DNA from: Actinoplanes utahensis
GTDB taxonomy: Bacteria; Actinomycetota; Actinomycetes; Mycobacteriales; Micromonosporaceae
Reading direction: 5' to 3'
NCBI RefSeq assembly: GCF_016862455.1
Contig: NZ_BOMZ01000011.1
Span: 1 to 64,000 of the forward strand
Length of the DNA stretch: 64,000 nt
Positions 1-8,325 of the stretch are shown in pieces (within the stretch, counting starts at the first letter, position 1; every line of letters begins with the position of its first letter). The translations under genes and the position numbers were made by a program. The notes under the pieces were generated by a model. The model was not told the origin of the DNA and did no database searches. It worked only from the letters and a program-made list of their open reading frames with translations.

Positions 1-1
1 C

Positions 2-1855
2 GCTGCTCCGCTCTCCCCCGCTCCGGCTTCCACCGCGGCGGTCGCTGGTCTCCCGGTGACAGCGGGTGAAGGGGTGCCGGTTGCGGGCGGCGAGTGGAAC
101 GCGCCGACGCCGATCTCGTCACCTCCCGTGGCCGGTGGTGTCATGCCGCGGCCAGTGCCTCCGGCCCAGCGGCAGGCGGAAGGGGAACGGTCTTCACCGG
201 GTTCGGCGGGCTTCGAGGTCGGCTCCGGGCGTACGGGTGAACGTCCTACCGTGGCGATGCCGCGACCGGACCGGCCGCGTGGACCTGTTGCCGGCGCGGC
301 CGCCGGGTCCGTCGGAGCCATCGAGTCTCGCGGCGCCGGGCAGCCCGTCGGGGTGGTCGAGTCCGGGGCGGCGACGCCGGCTGAGGCGGGACGTGAACGG
401 ATCGGGTTTCCGCTGGCGCGGCCCGGTGGGGAGGAGGCGCCTGCCGAGGCGGACCGGCCCTACATGGATCCGGATGGGACTCTGCACAATCTGCGGCCGA
501 TAGCGCGGCTGGAGATGTCGGGGCCGACCGAACCGCAACGGACCGCGGAGAGCGCGTTCGGTAGTGGCTGGTTCGTCACGAAGACGCCGGCCGGTGCGGC
601 AGATGTGGACGGCGATGAGGGCCGCAGTGGTGAGGCCACGCTGATCGCCGGACCGGGTTCGGCCGGGACGGCTGCGGAAGGGACGCGGCGGGCGGCGGGA
701 CCGGCGAACGGGTCGGAGGCGGATGGGCACGCCCCGGCGGCCGGGCATGGTGTGCCGGGTGAGCCGGATGCGGTGAGCCGGCCGGCGCGGCACGCCTCGG
801 CGGTGGGCGACACCGCATCGGCAGGCGAACAGGGCGAACGACCAGCACCCGGGCAGGAAGCCGGGCATGCGGCAGCCGGGCATGCGGCAGCCGGGCAGGA
901 CAGGACCGGCCCGGCGGCTTCACCGGTGGCGGACGGGCAGCACGCGGCCACTATGGAAGCAGCGCCGACCGGGCAGAATGGGGCCGCTACGGAAGCCGCG
1001 GCGACCGGGCAGCATGCGACCGCTACGGAAGCGGCGACGACCGAGCGGGATGCGGCCGCTACGGAAGCGGCGACGACCGGGCGGGATGCGACCGCTACGG
1101 AAGCGGCGGGGGACGAGCGGGAGCCGGGGCCGGAACTGGCGCCGCATCTGCCGCTCACGGCGGCGGACCTGTCGGCGATCCGGTGGCGGCTGGACGGGGC
1201 GACCCTGCGTGAGGTGGTCGACGACCGGCAGGCGTTGCGGGATCTCGGGGAGCGCCTGGACGGGCCGCTCGCCGACGAGGCGGACAACATCGTCAAGGCG
1301 GGGCTGCTGAGCGTACGCGCGGAGGTCTACCGCCTGCTCGGTGAGCTGGGCATGGCCGCGGCGGCGAGCCGGCTGGCGCTGGCGCATGCCGAGTCGGCGC
1401 AGGATCTGCAGTCGCAGGTGATCGCGCAGGCGGAGCTGGCGCATGTGCTGCGGTTGCGGGGCGACTACATGGAGGCGGACCGGCTGTTCCAGCGGGCGGT
1501 CGACGCCGAGGTCCCGGCGGCGGTGCGCAGTGTGGTGCACGAGAACGCCGGGCGCAGCTGTTTCGATCAGGGACGGCACATGGAGGCGCTCGATCACTTC
1601 GCCCGGGCGGTACGGCTGGGAGCGGCCGAGGACACCGACCTGGTCGAGCGGATCGGGGTCTGTCTGGAGGCGGTCTACATTCACGTGCTGCGGGACGGCT
1701 GGGGCCCGTACCCGCGAAGGTCTCCGGAGATCTTGACACCGCTGACCGGCCGCCCGGCTGCGGACGGCGGGTCCGGCAGAGCCGCGGAGCCCGCCCGGGC
1801 GGACGCCTCGGCGGAGACGACAGCCGAACACCCGGAGGTTCGCCCGCGCGGCTAG
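2..1855 (+). CDS. TPR-like protein with long low-complexity N-terminus (5' end outside window)
   Basis: The frame is open from the first bases of the window, so the gene starts upstream; the GTG at 56 is probably an internal valine. Roughly the first 370 visible residues are Ala/Gly/Pro/Glu-rich and look disordered, including a 12-residue tandem repeat. The C-terminal part, about residues 385-560 counting from the GTG at 56, is helical and TPR-like: AQAELAHVLRLRGDYMEADR is followed by a second similar helical pair with DQGRHMEALDHFARAVRLG. This suggests a protein-interaction scaffold or the C-terminal TPR part of a larger regulator. No catalytic domain is visible. It ends in a TAG that lies inside a terminator hairpin shared with the convergent GGDEF gene. 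Function unknown. Confidence 0.75.
   Translation, partial: AAPLSPAPASTAAVAGLPVTAGEGVPVAGGEWNAPTPISSPPVAGGVMPRPVPPAQRQAEGERSSPGSAGFEVGSGRTGERPTVAMPRPDRPRGPVAGAAAGSVGAIESRGAGQPVGVVESGAATPAEAGRERIGFPLARPGGEEAPAEADRPYMDPDGTLHNLRPIARLEMSGPTEPQRTAESAFGSGWFVTKTPAGAADVDGDEGRSGEATLIAGPGSAGTAAEGTRRAAGPANGSEADGHAPAAGHGVPGEPDAVSRPARHASAVGDTASAGEQGERPAPGQEAGHAAAGHAAAGQDRTGPAASPVADGQHAATMEAAPTGQNGAATEAAATGQHATATEAATTERDAAATEAATTGRDATATEAAGDEREPGPELAPHLPLTAADLSAIRWRLDGATLREVVDDRQALRDLGERLDGPLADEADNIVKAGLLSVRAEVYRLLGELGMAAAASRLALAHAESAQDLQSQVIAQAELAHVLRLRGDYMEADRLFQRAVDAEVPAAVRSVVHENAGRSCFDQGRHMEALDHFARAVRLGAAEDTDLVERIGVCLEAVYIHVLRDGWGPYPRRSPEILTPLTGRPAADGGSGRAAEPARADASAETTAEHPEVRPRG
944..1123 (+). repeat. 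36-bp in-frame tandem repeat, about five copies
   Basis: Five consecutive 36-base units (starting near 944, 980, 1016, 1052 and 1088) encode a 12-residue repeat of the form ATATEAATTGRD. Copies 3 and 4 differ by very few bases, copies 1 and 5 are more diverged. Just upstream, a 15-base unit is duplicated exactly at 861-875 and 876-890. Because the unit is a multiple of three, copy number can change without breaking the frame. Confidence 0.85.
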
Positions 1856-1872
1856 GCGCCCTGGGTGCCTAG
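1852..1872. terminator. Bidirectional hairpin enclosing two stop codons
   Basis: CTAGGCGCC (1852-1860), loop CTG, GGTGCCTAG (1864-1872): a 9-bp stem with one G-U pair. The TAG stop of the plus-strand TPR gene lies in the left arm and the TAG of the minus-strand GGDEF gene lies in the right arm, so one structure can end both convergent transcripts. Confidence 0.6.
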
Positions 1873-2939
1873 GTGTGCAGCGGGTGGCCGGCGGGCCGGG
1901 ACGGGAGCCGGTCGACGTTCTGGTGGGGCGGGCCGGCGTGCGCCATCATGCTGCGGCCGCGCCCGGCCTCCTTCGCCTGGTAGAGGGCGGCGTCGGCGAC
2001 CCGCTGGAGGTCTTCCGGGGTGGCGGCGTGGTCGGGGGTGACGGCGATGCCGATGCTGAGCCGGGGCGGGCCGCCGGGCAGGTCGGTGGTGGCGGAGACC
2101 AGGGCGCGGCAGGTTTCGGCGAAGCGGAAGGCGGCGTACGGGCCGGACCGCAGCAGGACCGCGAACTCGTCGCCGCCGAGCCGGGCGACCATGTGCTCGC
2201 GGCCTTCGGTGGCGTCGCGGAGGGCGTCGGCGACGAGGCGCAACGCCTGGTCACCGACGGCGTGCCCCCACGTGTCGTTGATCGTCTTGAAGTGGTCGAC
2301 GTCGATCATGACGAGGGCGACCGGGTCGTCGGTTCCGGCGGCGGTGACGGAGCGGGCGAGTTCGGCGTCGAAGGCGCGGCGGTTGGCGGCGCCGGTGAGC
2401 GCGTCCGAGGTGGCCTGGCTGTTGAGCACCGCGAGGAGCTTGTCGTTGCGTTCGCGCAGGCCCGCGACGACGAGGGCGGTCATCGTCATCGCCACGGTGA
2501 TCGCGATCCAGTCGTGCAGCGCGGCTACGGCGTCCAGGAACAGGAACGCGGTGAGGGCGTGGCCGGCGGAGATCTGGAGCACGGTCAGGGCGATGATCAG
2601 CCGGTGGAGGAAGGACGCGGCGTACAGCAGCGGCCACAGGTAGAACAGTTGCGCGCCCATGCTCGCGTCCTCGGTGGCGACGTTGAGGCCGGTGATCACG
2701 GCGGCGGTCACGAACGGCGCGAGCCGCCAGAAGACGCCGGGCAGCGCCGCGGGACGGCGTAGCGAGACCAGGCCGACGGCGAAGAGGGCGACCGACGTGA
2801 CTCCGAGGGCGATCAGCTGCGGCAACGGGTCGCCGATGCGCATGAGGACGCCGGTGGCGAAGTTGTAGGGTCCCGCGGCCAGCATCAGGTAGGCGACGGC
2901 ACGGGCGGCTCCGTGTTCGTCGCGCAGCCGATGGGCCAA
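1869..2939 (-). CDS. Membrane-bound GGDEF diguanylate cyclase
   Basis: Probable c-di-GMP synthase. The N-terminal about 165 residues contain five to six hydrophobic segments without a recognised sensory domain, followed by a GGDEF domain (about 175-335). The signature [11 protein letters not shown] is intact, and DVDHFKTINDTWGHAVGDQAL matches the metal- and substrate-binding region, so the enzyme should be active. I see no RxxD inhibitory site immediately before the GGDEF. The TTG start is supported by a strong GGAGGAG six bases upstream. It stands alone, convergent with the TPR gene. A second c-di-GMP protein lies at 30966-33182. Confidence 0.9.
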   Translation of the reverse strand: MAHRLRDEHGAARAVAYLMLAAGPYNFATGVLMRIGDPLPQLIALGVTSVALFAVGLVSLRRPAALPGVFWRLAPFVTAAVITGLNVATEDASMGAQLFYLWPLLYAASFLHRLIIALTVLQISAGHALTAFLFLDAVAALHDWIAITVAMTMTALVVAGLRERNDKLLAVLNSQATSDALTGAANRRAFDAELARSVTAAGTDDPVALVMIDVDHFKTINDTWGHAVGDQALRLVADALRDATEGREHMVARLGGDEFAVLLRSGPYAAFRFAETCRALVSATTDLPGGPPRLSIGIAVTPDHAATPEDLQRVADAALYQAKEAGRGRSMMAHAGPPHQNVDRLPSRPAGHPLHT

Positions 2940-3001
2940 GGCGTTCTCCTCCGGGTTTGGTCCGACCCCTCATTCGGCCCTTACGCGGCGGATCTGAGTC
3001 C

Positions 3002-4186
3002 TTACTCGGTGCGCAGGGCGACAACCGGGTCGAGACGGCCGGCACGCTGGGCGGGGACGACGCCGAAAACGATGCCGACGGCTGCCGAGACGCCGAAGGC
3101 GAGCGCCATCGACCACCAGGTCAGGGCGGCCGGGACCGGGCTGAGACGGTCGACGAGCAGAGCGGTGACGCCGCCGAGCAGCATGCCGAGCACCCCTCCG
3201 GTGGTGGTGAGCAGAACCGCTTCGAGCAGGAACTGGACGCCGATGTCGCGGGGCCGGGCGCCGACGGCCTTGCGCAGACCGATCTCCTTGGTCCGTTCCC
3301 GCACCGAGACGAGCATGATGTTGGAGACGCCGACGCCGCCGACGAGGAGGCTGATCCCGGCGATCGCGGCGAGCACCCCGGTGAGCACGCCGAGGATGTC
3401 GCCGAGGACGCCGAGGATCTGCTCCTGGGTGACGGCGGAGAAGTCGGTGTCCGGATGCCGGTCGGTGAGGGTGGCTACGACGGCGGCGGACAGGTCGTCG
3501 ATGCGTTCCCGGTCGGGGGCGCGGATGGCGAGGCCGTCGATGCGTTCGGTGCCGAGCAGGCGCTGAGCGGCGGTGACCGGCACGTGCACCTCGCCGTCCC
3601 GATCGACGCCGAGGCTCTGGCCGAGCCGTTCGAACGTGCCGATCACCCGGAACCGGACGCCGCCGATGGTGATCTGCCGGCCGATCGGGTCGACGTCGCC
3701 GAACAGGTCGCCGGCGACGCCCGCGCCGAGGACCGCGACGCGCCGGCCGGTGCTGACGTCGGTCCTGGTCAGGTAGGCGCCGCGGTCGAGACGGCGGACG
3801 AAGACGGTCGGGGTGGTCTCCAGGACGCCCTGCATGCTGGCGAACCCGGAGCGCGACCCGGCCCGGACCGTCTCGCCGGAGTTGATGGTGACCGCGACCC
3901 GGCTGCGGTCGCCGACGACCCGGCTGATCGCGTCGACGTCGTCCATGGTCAGCGGCGACGAGGTGGGCGCGGCGCCGGCCTGCAGGCGGCCCGGGACGAC
4001 CAGGAGCAGGTTCGACCCGAGGCCCTCGACCTGCTGTTCGATCTGCTGTTTGGTGCCGGTGCCGATGCCGACCAGGGCGACGACCGCGGCCACCCCGATG
4101 ACGACGCCGAGCATGGTGAGCAGGCTGCGCAGCCGGTTGGCGCGCAGCGCGTCGAGGGCGACCCGCCAGGCCTCAGCCAGCCGCAC
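3002..4186 (-). CDS. MacB/FtsX-type ABC transporter permease
   Basis: 394 residues, the usual size of an FtsX-superfamily permease. There is one N-terminal membrane helix (about 20-42), a large extracytoplasmic domain of the MacB_PCD type (about 45-245) and three C-terminal helices that carry the FtsX domain with the conserved VRERTKEIGLRKAVGAR. It is the last gene of a three-gene set: membrane-fusion protein, ATPase, permease. The GTG start overlaps the end of the ATPase gene by 14 bases, so the two are translationally coupled. The likely role is export of a peptide, lipid or antibiotic-like substrate; the substrate cannot be read from the sequence. Confidence 0.9.
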   Translation of the reverse strand: MRLAEAWRVALDALRANRLRSLLTMLGVVIGVAAVVALVGIGTGTKQQIEQQVEGLGSNLLLVVPGRLQAGAAPTSSPLTMDDVDAISRVVGDRSRVAVTINSGETVRAGSRSGFASMQGVLETTPTVFVRRLDRGAYLTRTDVSTGRRVAVLGAGVAGDLFGDVDPIGRQITIGGVRFRVIGTFERLGQSLGVDRDGEVHVPVTAAQRLLGTERIDGLAIRAPDRERIDDLSAAVVATLTDRHPDTDFSAVTQEQILGVLGDILGVLTGVLAAIAGISLLVGGVGVSNIMLVSVRERTKEIGLRKAVGARPRDIGVQFLLEAVLLTTTGGVLGMLLGGVTALLVDRLSPVPAALTWWSMALAFGVSAAVGIVFGVVPAQRAGRLDPVVALRTE

Positions 4187-4853
4187 TGATCAGCCCGTCC
4201 TTCATGACGATCTGCCGGCGGGCGCGGGCGGCGACCTCCCGGTCGTGGGTGACCAGGACGACGGCGACGCCCTCGGCGTTGAGGGATTCCAGCAGGGCGA
4301 GCACCGACTGGCCGGTGGCCGAGTCGAGGTTGCCGGTCGGTTCGTCGGCGAGCAGCACGGACGGGCCGGTGACCAGGGCGCGGGCGATGGCGACGCGCTG
4401 CTGCTCGCCGCCGGACATCTGGTTGGGGCGGTGGGTGATCCGGTGGGCGAGGCCGACCCGTTCCAGCATGGCGGTGGCGCGGTCGCGGCGCTCGCGGCGG
4501 CCGGCGCCGCGGTAGACCAGCGGCAGGCCGACGTTGTCCTGCGCGGTGGTCCGGGCCAGCAGGTGGAACGACTGGAAGACGAAGCCGATCGTGGTGTTGC
4601 GCAGCTCGGCCAGCTCGTCGGGGGTCAGTTTCGCGACGTCCCGGCCGCCGATCAGCAGGGTGCCGCCGGTGGGCCGGTCCAGGCCGCCGAGCAGGTGCAT
4701 CAGCGTCGACTTGCCGGAGCCGGAGGTGCCGACGATGGCGACGTAGTCGCCCGCCTCGACGGTCAGCGACACGCCGCGCAGCGCCGCCACCGAGACGCCG
4801 TCCAGGTCGTAGGTGCGGCTGACGTCGTCGGCGACGATGGCGGGCGTGGTCAC
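4173..4853 (-). CDS. MacB/LolD-type ABC transporter ATPase
   Basis: 226-residue ATPase powering the neighbouring FtsX permease. Walker A is GTSGSGKST, the signature is MSGGEQQRVAIARAL, and Walker B with its glutamate is VLLADEPTGNLDS; the H-loop lies in VLVTHDREVA. The start is GTG at 4851-4853, inside the GTGA that also ends the upstream adaptor gene. A much longer open frame runs upstream in this frame across the adaptor gene, but it is a shadow with Arg/Gly-rich nonsense sequence. The short form matches the family length. Confidence 0.92.
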   Translation of the reverse strand: MTTPAIVADDVSRTYDLDGVSVAALRGVSLTVEAGDYVAIVGTSGSGKSTLMHLLGGLDRPTGGTLLIGGRDVAKLTPDELAELRNTTIGFVFQSFHLLARTTAQDNVGLPLVYRGAGRRERRDRATAMLERVGLAHRITHRPNQMSGGEQQRVAIARALVTGPSVLLADEPTGNLDSATGQSVLALLESLNAEGVAVVLVTHDREVAARARRQIVMKDGLISAAG

Positions 4854-6232
4854 GGCGCCTTCTCCCCGGCGGAGACCTGGTCGGCGCCGGCGACCACGAC
4901 CGGCTCGCCCGCGGTGACGCCGGAGACGACCTGCACGGTCTCCTCGCCCTGAACCCCGAGCCGCACCGGGACCGCCTGGTAGCGGCCGTCCCGGACGGTC
5001 CAGACGGTGTCCCGTCCGCCGGTGCTGACCACCGCGGACGCCGGGACGGTGACGGCGCCGGCGGCCTGCCGCACCTTGAGCCGGATCACCGCGCTCATGC
5101 CGGGCCGTGGGGTGGGCGCGGGCTCGCCGCTGTCCGGGTAGTCGCCGTCGCCGAGCTCGAGGCGGACCTGGTACGACACGCCGCCGCGGGCCGAGGTGGT
5201 CGGCAGCAGGTCGACCGCCTTCACCGTGGCGCGATAGGTGGCGCCGGGCGCGGCGTCCAGCTCGATGTCGGCGGCCACGCCCTCCTCGACCAGCAGCACG
5301 TCGGTCTCGTCGACCTCGGCGGACAGGCCGAGGCGCCCGGTGTCGACGACGGTGACCACCGGGGTGCCGGCGGCGACGTAGCCCCCCTCGGGCACGGCGG
5401 CGTCGACTCCCGAGAGGCCGGTGACCCCGGCGCCGGACGGGACGCTCTGGCCGCCGGTGTCGAGCAGGTCGGCCAGGGATCCGCCGCCGCCGCTCTGCGC
5501 CGGGCCGCCGAGCTGCACCACCCCGGACACCGGAGCTTTCAGGGTGAGCGCGTCGACGGCGGCGTCCGCCAGGTCGAACGCCTGCTCGGCCTGCAGCCGC
5601 TGGGCGCTGGAGAGCGAGTTCATCGCCCGGCTGAGCGAGGCGACGCCGCGCTGCACCGACCGGAGGGCGGCGGCCGAGGCGGCCGAGGCGGTCTGGTACT
5701 GCTTCTCGGCGGCGTCGACCTGGTGCAGCAGGGCGGCTTTCACCTGCGGGTCGGTGATCCGGCCGGCGGCGGTGCGCGCCTGCTGGAACGCCTCGGCCGC
5801 CTGCGCGTCGGTCCGCTCCCGGACGGCGGCGAACTCGGCGGTGCCGCCGGCACCCACTCCCCCGCCGGACGGCGCCCGGTCGAGCGCCTCCTGCGCGGCG
5901 TCCCGGCGCCGGCGCAGCTCCGGGGAGTCGATGACGGCGAGCACGTCGCCCTTGCGCACCTGCTGGCCCGGCTCCACCTGGAGCTCGCGCAGGGTGCCGG
6001 CGGCGGGCGCGGTGAGCGTGGCGGCGGTCCGCGCGGTCACCGAGCCCGGCGCCTCGACGATCTCGTCGACGGTGCCGAGCTGGGCGGACCCCAGCCGGAC
6101 GGCGGTGGCCGGCTCGTCGCACGACACCGCGGTCAGCGGCGCCAGCACCAGGACACCGGCGGCGATGATCACTGCACGTGAGCGGCTGCGATACACAGTG
6201 GCCACTGTAGGCCGCCGCGCCGCGATCCTCAT
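4850..6232 (-). CDS. HlyD/MacA-type membrane-fusion (periplasmic adaptor) protein
   Basis: 460 residues. An N-terminal hydrophobic segment (about 20-38) is followed by a biotinyl-lipoyl-like half motif (GTLRELQVEPGQQVRKGDVL), a helical hairpin region (about 105-205), a second lipoyl half near GYVAAGTPVVTVVDTGRLGL, and a beta-barrel plus membrane-proximal domain. In Gram-positive bacteria such adaptors pair with MacB-type exporters. A cysteine (ITAVSCDE region) follows the hydrophobic segment, but the preceding residues are a poor lipobox. The stop codon overlaps the ATPase start by four bases. The first gene of the exporter operon; a hydrolase gene sits 21 bases upstream on the same strand. 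Confidence 0.88.
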   Translation of the reverse strand: MRIAARRPTVATVYRSRSRAVIIAAGVLVLAPLTAVSCDEPATAVRLGSAQLGTVDEIVEAPGSVTARTAATLTAPAAGTLRELQVEPGQQVRKGDVLAVIDSPELRRRRDAAQEALDRAPSGGGVGAGGTAEFAAVRERTDAQAAEAFQQARTAAGRITDPQVKAALLHQVDAAEKQYQTASAASAAALRSVQRGVASLSRAMNSLSSAQRLQAEQAFDLADAAVDALTLKAPVSGVVQLGGPAQSGGGGSLADLLDTGGQSVPSGAGVTGLSGVDAAVPEGGYVAAGTPVVTVVDTGRLGLSAEVDETDVLLVEEGVAADIELDAAPGATYRATVKAVDLLPTTSARGGVSYQVRLELGDGDYPDSGEPAPTPRPGMSAVIRLKVRQAAGAVTVPASAVVSTGGRDTVWTVRDGRYQAVPVRLGVQGEETVQVVSGVTAGEPVVVAGADQVSAGEKAP

Positions 6233-6253
6233 CCAACCGGGGGTTGATATCGG

Positions 6254-7042
6254 TCAGCTCTCCGGGAGGAAGCCCTCCGCGGTCAGCCACGCCCGGCACG
6301 CCTCCGCCCAGCGGGCCGTGTGCGGGATGTGGATGTCGCCGTGCTCGCCGTAGGCGACGCCGTTCGCCAGGCCGAGCCCGTGGCGTCCTCGCGGGTAGAT
6401 GTGCAGTTCCACGGGGACGCCCGCGTCGAACAGCGCACTCGCGTAGGCGAGGGCGTTCGGGAAGCCGGGCGGGTCCTCGGCGGTGGCCCAGAGGAACGTC
6501 GGGCAGGTGGCGGCGTCGATGTTGCGCGCCGGCGACAACTCTCCGCGCAGATCCATCCGCCCGTCGAGGATCCATTGCACCGGCTCGTCCGGCAGCAGGT
6601 GCAGGTCCGCCGGGGAGTAGGCGAGGATCGCGAAGTCCGGCCGGGGCGGCGGCCCGGCGAGCTGTTCGCTGCGCAGCACCGTGCCGGTCGCCAGGAGACC
6701 GGCGAGGTGCCCGCCGGCGCTCGAGCCGATGACGCCCACGGACGCGCCCACGTCCAGTCCGTGCCCGCCCGCACGGATCCAGTCGAGGGCGGCCCGGCCG
6801 GACTCCATCGGTGCGGGGAAACGATGGCCGGTCATCAACGGGTACCGCAGGACGAAGGCGTGCAGCCCGATCCCGCTGAGCCAGCGGGCATAGCCCTCGC
6901 CCTCGTGCTCGGCGTGGAACCGGTAGCCGCCGCCGGGCAGCACCAGCACCGCGGGGCGCGGGCCGGGGAAGCTCTCGTGAGCGGGGTAGGTGGTGATGTC
7001 GGGTTCGCCGGTCGCGTGCTCACGGCGTACGGCGTCGGTCAT
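6254..7042 (-). CDS. Alpha/beta hydrolase (BD-FAE/acetylesterase-like)
   Basis: 262 residues from the ATG at 7042. The oxyanion-hole region is VLVLPGGGYRFHAEHEGEGY, the nucleophile elbow is GSSAGGHLAG, and a C-terminal histidine lies in YPRGRHGLGL; this is the pattern of carbohydrate or small-ester acetylesterases. No signal peptide is visible, so it is probably cytoplasmic. A TTG at 7054 has a better-spaced AGAGGG and could be the true start, adding four residues. It lies 21 bases upstream of the membrane-fusion gene and may share its transcript, but a functional link with the exporter is only inferred from position. Confidence 0.85.
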   Translation of the reverse strand: MTDAVRREHATGEPDITTYPAHESFPGPRPAVLVLPGGGYRFHAEHEGEGYARWLSGIGLHAFVLRYPLMTGHRFPAPMESGRAALDWIRAGGHGLDVGASVGVIGSSAGGHLAGLLATGTVLRSEQLAGPPPRPDFAILAYSPADLHLLPDEPVQWILDGRMDLRGELSPARNIDAATCPTFLWATAEDPPGFPNALAYASALFDAGVPVELHIYPRGRHGLGLANGVAYGEHGDIHIPHTARWAEACRAWLTAEGFLPES

Positions 7043-7370
7043 GTCGGTGGTCAAGAGGTCCCTCTCGTCGCTGGTGTCGACGGAAGCGGCACAGCAGACC
7101 ACCGGGGGCGCGCCCGAGCACGAGACGACACGGCCCACCGGTGAGGAAGGGGGTGGGCACGGAATCGGATGAGGCTCGACCGGGAGCGGGACGCACAACG
7201 CGTCATGGCTCAGCGGTGGCTGAAGCGACTGCCTCCATCGTGTCGGCCCATCCGGGGCGCGTCACCACCTTAACCACGTCGCCCGCGACCGTCCACCCCG
7301 GCCGCCGCGCCGGTGAACACGACGGGCCGTCCCCGATGACCGGGGACGGCCCGTGCGTGCCGGCGATCTG
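7043..7370. other. Intergenic region
   Basis: About 330 bases without a credible gene. The left part is the leader and promoter region of the minus-strand hydrolase. The right part holds the terminator hairpin of the L,D-transpeptidase at 7322-7354. Open frames extending the hydrolase upstream have Pro/Ser-rich composition and no ribosome binding site, so I did not accept them. Confidence 0.6.
7322..7354 (-). terminator. Terminator of the L,D-transpeptidase gene
   Basis: A perfect 14-bp stem (ACGGGCCGTCCCCG against CGGGGACGGCCCGT) with a 5-base loop, starting 16 bases after the transpeptidase stop codon. There is no T-run, as is common in high-GC actinobacteria. Confidence 0.75.
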
Positions 7371-8114
7371 TCAGGTGCCGGGACGGCGCCCGAACGTCTT
7401 CACCGTCATGCCCTTGGCGCCGATGTCGTAGTACCGCTTCGCGTCGGCCGGAAGCAGGTTCACGCAGCCGTGCGACCCGCGCCACTTGTCGTGGATGTAG
7501 GTCGTGGTCTGGTGGAAGCCCATCCCGCCCTTGAAGCGCTGCCAGTACGGCAGCCACACCTCGTACGGGTCGGACCATTCCTTCTTCGTCCGCTTGTTGA
7601 TCTTGTAGCTGCCGGCCGGCGTCCGGTAACCCTTCATGCCGGTACGGACCACGGTCGGCGCGGTGAGCACCTTGCCGTTCTTCATGACCCAGCTGGTCTG
7701 CAGGGTCAGGTTGACGCAGAAGGTGACGCCGCTCTTCTTGGCGCCGCAGGACGCCGTGTTCGACGCCGCGATCCGCTGCGCGACATCGAAGGTGGTCGGG
7801 CCGGCCAGTCCCTTGGCCGGCTGGATGCCGAATCGCTTCTGGAACTTCACGATGGCGGCACAGTCGGCGGCCGACTGCCTGCCGTCCACGGTGACCGCGC
7901 CGTAGCCGCCGGCCTTCTTCAGGTACGTCTCGAGCTGCCTCTGGTACTTGCCGGTCGCGCACGACGCGGCGGCCGCCTTGGTGACCACCGCAGCGGTCAC
8001 CGGAGCGGCGGCGCCGGCGCTCGCCGGCGTCAGCGCGAACGCGCCGAGACCGCCGCCGACCAGCGCCGACATGGCCGCGCCGGCAAGGCGGACGGTAACC
8101 CGTTCCGTTGCCAC
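7371..8114 (-). CDS. Secreted L,D-transpeptidase (YkuD) with N-terminal peptidoglycan-binding domain
   Basis: Cross-links peptidoglycan between diaminopimelate residues at the cell surface. 247 residues from the GTG at 8114, which has GGAGG five bases upstream; the longer frame to 8168 lacks such a site and would run into the leader structure. Signal peptide about 1-33 (ends in PASAGA), PG_binding_1-like domain about 50-110 (YGAVTVDGRQSAADCAAIVK), YkuD domain about 125-240. The catalytic motif HDKWRGSHGCVNL supplies the active-site Cys and His. Four other cysteines before the catalytic domain may form disulfides. It follows the CAP-domain gene after a 211-base spacer full of inverted repeats. 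Confidence 0.92.
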   Translation of the reverse strand: MATERVTVRLAGAAMSALVGGGLGAFALTPASAGAAAPVTAAVVTKAAAASCATGKYQRQLETYLKKAGGYGAVTVDGRQSAADCAAIVKFQKRFGIQPAKGLAGPTTFDVAQRIAASNTASCGAKKSGVTFCVNLTLQTSWVMKNGKVLTAPTVVRTGMKGYRTPAGSYKINKRTKKEWSDPYEVWLPYWQRFKGGMGFHQTTTYIHDKWRGSHGCVNLLPADAKRYYDIGAKGMTVKTFGRRPGT

Positions 8115-8132
8115 AACTTCCTCCCCAGGAAC

Positions 8133-8213
8133 TGAGCGTTGTTCGCGACCGACCTCACGGCGCGACATGCGTGACTCTCACGCCGGCAGCCCCACCGTCG
8201 CGAACAACGCTCA
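8133..8213 (-). promoter_or_regulatory. Structured leader: 17-bp perfect inverted repeat before the L,D-transpeptidase
   Basis: On the plus strand TGAGCGTTGTTCGCGAC (8133-8149) and its exact complement GTCGCGAACAACGCTCA (8197-8213) flank a 47-base spacer. The spacer holds an inner hairpin, GCGTGA-CTC-TCACGC (8169-8183). In the gene's direction the second arm ends about 11 bases before the GGGGAGG ribosome binding site. The form fits a folded 5' untranslated RNA; a DNA dyad bound by a regulator is the alternative. Further upstream CACAGC (8234-8239) pairs with GCTGTG (8267-8272). Confidence 0.55.
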
Positions 8214-8325
8214 CCGATGTCCGCACATCGAAGCACAGCGGCCCCACCTGTGTGGCCCGGGGAAGGGCTGTGACACGAATCCGGTATGCCATCGGCGGTC
8301 CGGGGCGGTCAGTTGAGGAAAGGGG

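Noticed and set aside
4173..6575. An 800-codon version of the MacB-type ATPase
   Set aside because: Only the last 226 codons from GTG 4853 encode an ATPase. The remainder is an out-of-frame reading of the membrane-fusion gene.
8115..8325. ydaO-type c-di-AMP riboswitch before the L,D-transpeptidase
   Set aside because: The position is typical, but the conserved sequence blocks of that class were not seen; the structure was kept as an unassigned leader instead.
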